Below are positions 60,101 through 64,000 of a stretch of DNA of 64,000 nt, in pieces (positions within the stretch are counted from its first letter, which is position 1; every line of letters starts with the position of its first letter). The notes beneath the pieces are model-generated. The model saw only the letters and a program-made list of their open reading frames with translations. It did not search any database and was not told the origin of the DNA. The position numbers and the translations under genes are program-made. Source of the stretch: Trissonchulus latispiculum (Eukaryota > Nematoda > Enoplea > Enoplida > Ironidae); contig JASAND010021278.1 of assembly GCA_030248195.1 (NCBI GenBank), positions 1 through 64,000 of the forward strand, in the 5' to 3' direction.

Positions 60101-63100
60101 TTGATCAACATGATATTTGAACAACGACTTGCAATAACATGAAAACAATTTTTGAACATGGATTTCTCGAAGTGTGGGAAAGCAAACGAAAAGCGACCAG
60201 TTCAGGCTTCAAAAGAAACGTCTTCTTGAGGGCTATTTTTTCTGAAATTGTTTAACGAGTAAAGAAGCTCAAGATTTTGAGAAAAACGTAAATTTTGTCC
60301 GATTTTCGTCAAAATTTTCAAGTTTGGGCGCTTATTTCTCTCGAACTGAAAGTCAAAATGCAAAACCATGAAAAATAGCCCTCGGCAATTGTCTCAAAAA
60401 TACGTGTGTAAAGCCGTTTTTTTAATTGATTGCACGAGTTGAGAGAAATCCGTGTTCAAAACAATCTAGTTGCGATTTTCAAAATTTCACATTTTCGCTG
60501 CTGTACGCCGGCAGAGATACCGTAGAGAGCTCTCCTTTGGGCGTAAGATGTCTTTTAGGACCACAAATATGGACAATACTTGACCGACGGACCAGCGCTG
60601 TTGAAGCTGTCGAAATCTTGCAATATTTGATTTTTCGAAAAATGGCCGGTTTTGGACCTCGAAAATTAATTTTCGCTGTTATCTCTTAAACCTTAATTAA
60701 TCGAAGAAAACTCTCAAGAGCAAAGTTGTAGGTCTTGATGAGAGGATTCGAATGACTATAAGTTCATCCATGTAGGGTGGTCACAGTGCAAGTTATGGCG
60801 GAATAAAGCTAATTTCTCCAAAACTGAAATTTTCAAGCCGCGACTTTTCTAACATGTTTTATAGGGTAAATAATGTAATTGTAGCAAATTTGAAAAAATT
60901 TCAACGACAATTGCGCTTTTAAAGCCCAAAAATACACGAACCAGAACCAGCACCTTAAGATCTCGGTTGCCCTGTATGAGACTGTGGTCACCTTAACGTA
61001 GAGTTAAGCGACCAATAACCGCACGTCAGATTTGCTTGGGGGGGGGTCATGTTTTCTATCCGTGGCCTTTATCTCTCCGCCGTTTTTCTGCCAATCTTTA
61101 GACCGCGGGAAGCAGCACACAAAAGGTCTCTTTGAGCAACTGAATTGTACTGGGCACCACGACAAAAAACAAAGTACATGATGCCTCTGCTGCTTCCTTG
61201 CAAATTTTTTAGGACTAGCTTTAGTTTATTGGAACTGCTTGAGACATTTGGAATGTTTCTTTTGTCAGGTTGAGCAAAATTTCGATGGACATGGTCATAA
61301 ATTAGAAGCTGATCAGATGAGACTTGATGCCTAATATTAATCATCCGAACATGAAGGTATTTCGGTATTAGGTTTTTATGAATTTTTAATTATAGTTTCT
61401 TTAAATACCTTCACTGTTCACTGTCTTACATGTGCAAGGAAGGTTGATCGCCTCCCGATCGTAACCAAAAGGACAGCCACAAGTGTCACCCCCGATACAA
61501 ATCTCATTCCGTTCTATGCTGCAGTAAATTCCTTCTCCACAAGGAATGCCTGGTGGCTTTGTAGTGGTTGGGATTGCTGAAACAGCAAAAAATCCCATTG
61601 GTATAAGACAATATAACGCATAAGATCCATTGAATGAAATCCACCAATATTTAGGTAAAAACAAGGGTGAAATTCCCGCAAAAATGACAAGGAATGTGAA
61701 GGAAAGGAAGGAACCGTTGACGCAGGCAGCACTGCCGACGGCTGGCCACAGATGGAGGACTTACGCTGACAGATTTCAACTCTAGTGGTCCTGGTGAAGC
61801 CCTCTGGGCACACGCAACGATTGGCACCATTACAAATTTCTCCCAGCTCAGGCTTGCAATAGGTGTCAATTCCACATTTAATGCCGGGAGGTTCTGTGGT
61901 TGTCGTTGTAGTTGTCACTGCAAATTACAGGTAAATTACCGGTTACAAGTTTGCCCGTGATTGCGTGAATAAACGTAAGCTTCTAGTGGTGCAAATGTGC
62001 AGAACATGCAAAAAAGAAACAATAGTCAGGCGTGGACTCTCTAATTATTCACAAACAACAGCTACTGCTAACACTAATGTGAACGCTAGCGGTGAAAACA
62101 TGCAAATGTGCTGAAGGTGTTCACAAACAATAGCCCAAGATTAGCAGCTGTAGCATATGCAATCTAACTTAACATTCCTATGTTATTTACGCAAAGCTAA
62201 AAACGACAAAGCTCACAACGACAGGGTTGGTCAGCGCTGGGTCTCTCAAAACCCGCAGGACAAACGCAACGAGATCCTCCTTCGCAGATTTCACCCAAGT
62301 CCTCGTCACAGTAGTTATTGGAGCCACAGGGAATGCCAGGCGGTGTGGTTGTTGGTGTTGTCGTGACAACTAAACTCAATGTTAGAAAGGATTGGTAACG
62401 CAATCGAACAAAAAATAAAAAATAAAAATGTATTGGTTTGCGCCCATTTCCAAAATTTGGTTTCTTTAAATTGCAAAAGGCTTAATTTCACTAAGAAGTT
62501 TCTTTTTGAGTTTCATTTTACAAGCTCGTTCTCTGTAAAACGAAATGATTCCTTTCATATAAAGACTACATAGTCATCAGTATTTTGAGACTGTCTTACG
62601 TCGACAAACTTCAGTAGTGGCCGTGCGAGCAAATCCTGCAGGACAGACACATTGCTGATCATTAAGACAGATTTCACCCAAGGAATCTTTGCAGTAATTG
62701 TTTGGCCCACAGGGAGTGCCAGGTGGGACAGTGGTTGTGGTCGTAGTTACAACTACAGATAGAAAGACTGAATCTGTGAATCTACAGCTAATCAAAGCTA
62801 ATTCTAATGTGCAACATCAACGTGCCGTAACTAAAACATGCATTCTAATGTGAAATACTATTAACACAAACATTGAAAAAATGAATGTCAAAATGCAAGG
62901 ACTAAATAAAAGATAAAGTATGGAAAAAGTACTGTGTAAAATATTCAGTAGTGGATAATTTTTACAAATCATTTGTATTTGTAAAAAGGGAGGTTCTGCT
63001 TACGGCGACAAGGATCCGTGCCAATTGGTCTGTCAAAGCCTTCGGGACATTCACATCGATTGTAGTTGGAATTACAGACTTCGCCAAATAGCGGATTACA

Positions 63101-63171
63101 AAACGTGAAACCACATGGAATGCCTCGATATGATGTGGTCGTGGTTGTTGTGGGAGTTGTGGTGGTTATAA
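34473..63171 (-). CDS. Giant EGF/SEA transmembrane protein, MUP-4/MUA-3-like (5' end outside window)
   Basis: I traced 28 exons with GT-AG boundaries; they sum to 3,983 nt and one open frame (about 1,326 residues) that never breaks. From the N-terminal side the order is eleven six-cysteine EGF-like modules, SEA-like domain 1, one EGF-like module, SEA-like domain 2, EGF-type and calcium-binding EGF modules, a membrane span and a 211-residue cytoplasmic tail ending at the stop codon 34473-34475. Many EGFs plus two SEA domains before one membrane pass is the plan of nematode MUP-4 and MUA-3, which attach epidermal hemidesmosomes and intermediate filaments to the cuticle. I infer a similar apical attachment role. 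The relation rests on domain order, not alignment. A von Willebrand A domain, present in those proteins, is not seen here; it may lie upstream or be absent. Introns total over 24 kb and carry many transposons. The start codon is not in the window. A generic EGF/SEA adhesion protein is the alternative reading. Confidence 0.8.
35223..36075. mobile_element. TIR element with TAA flanks and TTTGG-rich ends
   Basis: The element is 853 bp with terminal inverted repeats of about 60 bp starting AGGCCAGTTTACACCA and continuing through CAAACTTTCGCCAAAC. The trinucleotide TAA lies at 35220-35222 and 36076-36078. A 3-bp TAA duplication suggests a PIF/Harbinger-type origin. Subterminal CCAAACTT/TTTGGTGG words are repeated many times. 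It is non-coding and sits in an intron of the EGF/SEA gene. Confidence 0.7.
36134..36300. repeat. Hairpin (snap-back) element
   Basis: CACGAAGGATACAAG...AACGCCTGCCTG is followed by the inverse CAGGCAGGCGTTTTC...CTTGTATCCTTCGTG. The arms are about 60 bp with few mismatches, so the whole 167 bp could fold on itself. It is intronic. Confidence 0.7.
38170..38236 (+). repeat. Short tandem duplication
   Basis: AGCAAACAGTTGACTGCATG plus GGTTAAAAAA(A)CC occurs twice back to back, differing by one A. It is intronic and non-coding. Confidence 0.7.
38305..38461 (-). repeat. 3' LTR of the copia element
   Basis: This 157-bp copy is downstream in the minus-strand sense. CTCCCCCCT at 38462-38470 (minus strand AGGGGGGAG) directly abuts it and is the polypurine tract; the polyprotein stop codon overlaps that tract. 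Confidence 0.9.
38469..42508 (-). pseudogene. Copia Gag-Pol polyprotein with one frameshift
   Basis: I chose the ATG at 42508 (MAQGSAKSHLGIDKLNG). An earlier in-frame ATG at 42586 would add a hydrophobic segment lying partly in the priming region. Order of domains: Gag helices; a CCHC knuckle (CYICNKPGHIAKDC); protease box WILDSGASQHMT; integrase with an HHCC finger (WHKRMGHL, CEGC) and D, D, E residues in HSDVFGP, RSDCGGEY and QQNGIAERMNR. Near 40650 a small indel shifts the frame, so the rest reads in a second frame (38469-40652). That frame has the integrase tail, RT with ARLVAKGFTQ, QMDVTTAFLYG, SLYGLKQAPR and the YVDD box, and RNase H with the STAEAEYVAL and DNQSCIAL words. All motifs are intact, so the frameshift is the only visible lesion. 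Confidence 0.9.
42588..42601 (-). promoter_or_regulatory. Primer-binding site of copia (initiator Met tRNA anticodon arm)
   Basis: The plus strand reads CTGGGCCCATAACC, identical to the conserved anticodon-arm sequence of eukaryotic initiator methionine tRNA. The element RNA is therefore complementary to an internal tRNA fragment. It touches the 5' LTR directly. Drosophila copia is known to prime with a 5'-half of the same tRNA. Confidence 0.85.
42602..42758 (-). repeat. 5' LTR of the copia element
   Basis: This is the upstream LTR in minus-strand sense, matching the other copy at every position I compared. The GCCAA duplication follows at 42759. Confidence 0.9.
43653..43728 (-). CDS. EGF/SEA gene: transmembrane exon
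   Basis: This 76-nt exon encodes IFLIILAIIFFLLGLCCLLF followed by YCLR, a single hydrophobic span with cysteines at its cytoplasmic side (possible palmitoylation) and a basic stop-transfer end. It begins with two bases and ends with two bases of split codons, both agreeing with neighbours. Confidence 0.85.
43875..44856. mobile_element. TTAA-flanked TIR element B (non-autonomous)
   Basis: The element is 982 bp, flanked by TTAA (43871-43874 and 44857-44860). Ends are GGTGGTGATTCCTTTTGG and the inverse of GGTGGTGATTCCCTTTGG, one mismatch in 18. It lies in the 1.2 kb intron between the transmembrane exon and the last EGF exon. It is non-coding. Confidence 0.8.
44951..45837 (-). CDS. EGF/SEA gene: juxtamembrane EGF modules
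   Basis: Exons 45712-45837, 45318-45546 and 44951-44997. The first encodes an EGF-type module (VCLGYTCPLRAICEEQNGQP, then VCVC). The second holds a calcium-binding EGF starting LADINECALGVDDC and most of a last EGF (CRECNGNGDCVPDPLTGEIT). The 47-nt exon completes it with CYTWYTGSHCQTDGR. The frame then passes straight into the membrane-span exon through codon TAC. Confidence 0.8.
45964..46829. mobile_element. TTAA-flanked element with inverted 15-bp minisatellites
   Basis: TTAA lies at 45960-45963 and 46830-46833. The left end carries tandem copies of about 15 bp reading AATTTCATTAGTCAG (about 45988-46150). The right end carries the inverse, GACTAATGAAATTCT (about 46598-46815). Termini correspond imperfectly, through CTTCAGTAGTCAGAAT and the inverse of CTTTCAGCAGTCAGAAT. 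The middle 440 bp is unique and without a convincing gene. Confidence 0.6.
46878..46977 (+). repeat. 5' LTR of the mag-like Gypsy element
   Basis: This is the upstream 100-bp LTR, unusually short. It differs from the other copy at one base (TCTAAAA is preceded by A here, G there). TTGGCGACGAG at 46976-46986 overlaps its end. Confidence 0.85.
47022..50903 (+). pseudogene. Gypsy Gag-Pol with several frame disruptions
   Basis: Gag starts MAERTLGRIDPFGFDSIQW; a frame change near 47235 moves Gag into the 47240-48886 frame. That frame holds two CCHC knuckles (CFRCGKMDHSPREC and CHKCRKEGHTARMC), protease box FDTGAAVTV and RT up to YLDDILITG (48761-48778). A T-run at about 48877-48884 shifts the frame. 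RT then continues (GFFIDKNGIHPQEKKVEAI) with RNase H (LDCDASSVGLGAVLSQ) to 49258. Further disruptions between 49258 and 49422 interrupt RNase H. The last frame carries RNase H TDHRPL-type words and integrase: HTGHLG, CHLCQ, and D, D, E in HVDFAGP, ISDNGPNF and GQAENF. No chromodomain is visible. It cannot make a polyprotein as written. Confidence 0.88.
50945..51044 (+). repeat. 3' LTR of the mag-like Gypsy element
   Basis: This is the downstream 100-bp LTR, preceded by the purine tract and followed directly by the GAT repeat. Confidence 0.85.
51045..51142 (+). repeat. GAT trinucleotide microsatellite
   Basis: About thirty GAT units, with a few ATT and AAT variants, follow the Gypsy element; a shorter block precedes it at about 46846-46877. 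The run of Met codons in one frame is an artefact of the repeat. Confidence 0.9.
51544..52356 (-). CDS. EGF/SEA gene: EGF-type module and calcium-binding EGF
   Basis: Exon 52222-52356 encodes ACIRHTCHPMALVEELTSRC, then VCTCPNRYRDDNP; exon 51544-51690 encodes VNECISPDTNDCDENAIC followed by YTCECKPGFIDISP. The second carries the N-E-C-x(n)-D-x-N-A-x-C and Y-x-C-x-C words of calcium-binding EGF domains. The phase requires donor GTTCGT for the second exon, which is a weaker site than the nearby GTATAC; a missing small exon in the 5.7 kb intron that follows would be the alternative. Confidence 0.7.
52716..53317 (-). CDS. EGF/SEA gene: SEA-like domain 2
   Basis: Exons 53193-53317 and 52716-52971. 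The first encodes VQGFQLLLHVVKEGGKPIRF followed by a PGTDSYERIHDKFVKG helix; the second INDVYTGSTLNPYYIGNEIV and GGFFNFTVYTEAG, ending GSTDLEVGRWQYNPF. Intron phases (0 inside, 1 at the ends) and exon lengths copy SEA-like domain 1, so the pair arose by duplication. The ING-S and NFT sequons could be glycosylated. Confidence 0.65.
53466..53588 (-). CDS. EGF/SEA gene: EGF-like module between the SEA domains
   Basis: This single phase 1-1 exon encodes PIQLCGKEQCRPDLNEVC, then ICGCAFGFGRKTKDDVCV. It has the same cysteine spacing and NE-V-C word as the upstream array but no Thr-rich linker, so it belongs to the same module family. Ends join in frame to SEA-like domain 1 upstream (codon AAA) and SEA-like domain 2 downstream (codon CAG). 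Confidence 0.75.
53646..54864. mobile_element. hAT-like non-autonomous element with GGCTC minisatellites
   Basis: The element is 1,219 bp. The 8-bp duplication CCGTCTTG occurs at 53638-53645 and 54865-54872. Termini are TAGAGATGAGGA and the inverse of TAGATATGAGGA. Inside each end lies an array of GGCTC/GAGCC pentamers (about 53670-53810 and 54700-54840). The central 850 bp is AT-rich and non-coding. It is organised like the 26841-27761 element but with a different minisatellite. It occupies the intron between the two SEA-like domains' EGF module and SEA-like domain 1. Confidence 0.85.
55004..55794 (-). CDS. EGF/SEA gene: SEA-like domain 1
   Basis: Two exons, 55667-55794 and 55004-55259. The first encodes VIVFEFPLIVIRREEE followed by WTLSYADQDSPRYLEISSVF; the second begins IRNVFDGSIFSDRF and ends GYSVGGTDLYINPWQPGL. 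Alternating hydrophobic strands, a helix around a serine-proline-tyrosine word, and the strand after NRTLSGGLWFNFKVHM match the SEA fold pattern. I do not see the canonical G-SVVV autoproteolysis site, so cleavage is not predicted. The second exon is exactly as long (256 nt) and in the same phase as its counterpart in SEA-like domain 2. Confidence 0.65.
56068..63171 (-). CDS. EGF/SEA gene: array of eleven single-exon EGF-like modules
   Basis: From the 5' side the exons are 63004-63171, 62600-62752, 62217-62369, 61765-61917, 61430-61576, 58678-58842, 58254-58406, 57779-57934, 57483-57626, 56719-56871 and 56068-56223. Each starts with two bases of a split codon and ends with one, so all are phase 1-1 and can be duplicated or skipped without breaking frame. 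Each encodes a Thr/Pro-rich linker, then a module of the form PPGIPCG-x-YC-x-LGEIC-x-RCVCP-x-GF-x-R-x-C. The linkers (for example VTTTTTTTTTTTTPYG in 58678-58842) are likely O-glycosylated. Six cysteines with C-x-C before the last loop fit an EGF-like fold; acidic calcium-binding residues are lacking. Confidence 0.8.
56421..56500 (+). repeat. Probable tRNA-derived SINE head
   Basis: GGTCTTGCATGTCTGACCTCG, spaced about 30 bp before GGTACGATCCC, looks like degenerate A and B boxes of an RNA polymerase III promoter; the B box differs from GGTTCGATCCC at one base. The tRNA-like start GCCGGC is mirrored by GCCGGGC. A tail of unrelated sequence may extend to about 56620. It is not a functional tRNA gene: I cannot close the anticodon and D arms. 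Confidence 0.4.
58083..58230 (+). repeat. AT-rich TTAAA/AATTA simple repeat
   Basis: Irregular pentanucleotide units of AAATT/TTAAA type fill the intron just upstream (in plus coordinates) of the 58254-58406 module exon. It is non-coding. Confidence 0.75.
58843..61429. other. Large intron in the EGF module array
   Basis: No module exon was found here although the intron is far longer than the others in the array (about 2.6 kb against 0.1-0.9 kb). The excess is largely the TTAA-flanked element at 59941-60954. The remaining sequence (59000-59930 and 60960-61420) shows nothing recognisable. Confidence 0.55.
59941..60954. mobile_element. TTAA-flanked TIR element C (non-autonomous)
   Basis: The element is 1,014 bp, flanked by TTAA (59937-59940 and 60955-60958). 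Ends are GGTGCTGGTTCGGGTATTT and the inverse of GGTGCTGGTTCTGGTTCG. Both ends share words with element A. The interior has ATGGATTTCTCGAA, recalling ATCGATTTCTCAAA in element A. It is non-coding. Confidence 0.75.
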
Positions 63172-63424
63172 CTGAAAGTTTTGTGAAACCCCGTTAAAAT
63201 GTAGCTGAAGGTTGCCGTTAACTAGCAATAACTACGTCTACTAAGTTTGGTTAAAGTTGCCCCATTGCAAAGCAATACCAAAGAATACATATTGTTGGAG
63301 AATGTTGTACTGTTCTATTTCAAACAGAGGCAGCCATTTATCATCCCTGCCTTCCTGTAGGTCCCAACTGTTGTAGGATAATGTTGCGACAAACTAGTAA
63401 AGTAAACACTGAAACAGTAATTAC

Positions 63425-63471
63425 CGCGAGGCTTGTTCTTGTAGTATATAGTTGTTGCTGTATTAGTTCGT
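63425..63471 (-). CDS. Candidate further upstream exon of the EGF/SEA gene
   Basis: A 47-nt open segment has a TAG acceptor and a GCG|GTAATT donor and would encode a short Thr/Tyr/Lys stretch joining the 63004-63171 exon in frame. Its incoming phase (one base) differs from every other module exon and it carries no cysteines, so it may be fortuitous. Confidence 0.2.
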
Positions 63472-63584
63472 CTACGTAAACTGAATTAGCACCAAACGTT
63501 AAGCAATATCCTACTAATTGAATAAATGAAAAGACACTACAACATGCAGTACTACAACATGCAAGACTTGTTACATCGAAATAC

Positions 63585-64000
63585 GTTAAGGGGGGGGGTC
63601 GCTTTTTGGCCGATTTCGCGACCGTTACCGATTTTGCTCATTTTCAGATATTTTGTAGTCCCAATGGGTCCTCAACATAAGATCAGAGCGTTTTGCGTAA
63701 TATTGCTTCTATCGTGCTGTAGAGGCCCTCAAAGGTGACCTCGACACAGGTGGACAAGGTGGGGGGAAAGGGGGGGGGGAAATTTCCCCCCCCTCGGCGA
63801 AGTCGCCCACAAGGGGTCGCGAAATTGCTCCCACAAGGGGTAAGAAAATTGGCCACAAGGGGTAAGAAAATTGCCCAAAAATAGGTTTTAGGACTAAAAT
63901 TTCGAAAAATTTTCCAGCTTCGCCGGAATTTTTCACTTAAAATTACTATTTTTAGCTAAAAAACGTCCATAAAACGTGTTTTAGCTTAAAATTTGCTGTT
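63585..64000 (-). repeat. Dispersed repeat family copy 3 (cut by window end)
   Basis: The left part (63590-63740) matches 23326-23500 in reverse; the right part (63735-64000) matches 3299-3650 in reverse, including GACAAGG, GAAGTCGCCCACAAGGGGT and TTCGCCGGAATTTTTCA. So both shorter copies appear to be pieces of one longer unit seen most fully here. The unit continues beyond the window. Confidence 0.65.

Overview
This is a window of animal (invertebrate) nuclear DNA. It is AT-rich outside the mobile elements, genes have GT-AG introns, and 3' ends carry AATAAA signals. The proteins are metazoan: an alpha-arrestin, a zona pellucida (ZP) domain protein, and a giant EGF/SEA-domain transmembrane protein. 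That last architecture (many EGF-like modules, two SEA-like domains, EGFs, one membrane pass, short tail) resembles the nematode hemidesmosome receptors MUP-4 and MUA-3. An ecdysozoan source is therefore plausible but not proven. There are no bacterial features.

Layout. 1-8.1 kb: no convincing host gene; a fold-back element with G-rich minisatellites (1759-2483), a dispersed repeat copy, and three tandem copies of an 0.8 kb terminal-inverted-repeat element (4696-7171). 8.1-9.7 kb: a two-exon alpha-arrestin gene (+). 10.8-21.4 kb: a 10.5 kb Gypsy-type LTR element on the minus strand, near-identical LTRs but shattered coding region. 21.4-28.6 kb: mostly non-coding, with a TTAA-flanked element, a hAT-like element with an 8-bp target duplication, and a small TIR element. 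28.6-33.5 kb: a four-exon ZP gene (+); its large third intron hosts an intronless gene on the opposite strand encoding a type I membrane protein with a repeated tyrosine motif in its tail. 34.5-63.2 kb: 28 phase-consistent exons of the EGF/SEA gene (-), whose 5' end lies beyond the window.

The introns of the EGF/SEA gene are crowded with insertions: a copia element (38305-42758, 5-bp target duplication, identical LTRs, priming site matching the anticodon arm of initiator Met tRNA), a mag-like Gypsy element (46878-51044) inside a GAT microsatellite, a second hAT-like element, two TTAA-flanked 1 kb elements, a TTAA element with inverted minisatellites, a TAA-flanked element, a hairpin element and a probable tRNA-derived SINE.

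The ZP protein, the nested membrane protein and the EGF/SEA protein are all predicted cell-surface or apical matrix proteins, so the right half of the window may be a small neighbourhood of matrix-attachment genes. That link is an inference from domains and adjacency only. Exon boundaries were derived by hand from splice sites and reading-phase agreement; family names rest on visible motifs, not database searches.
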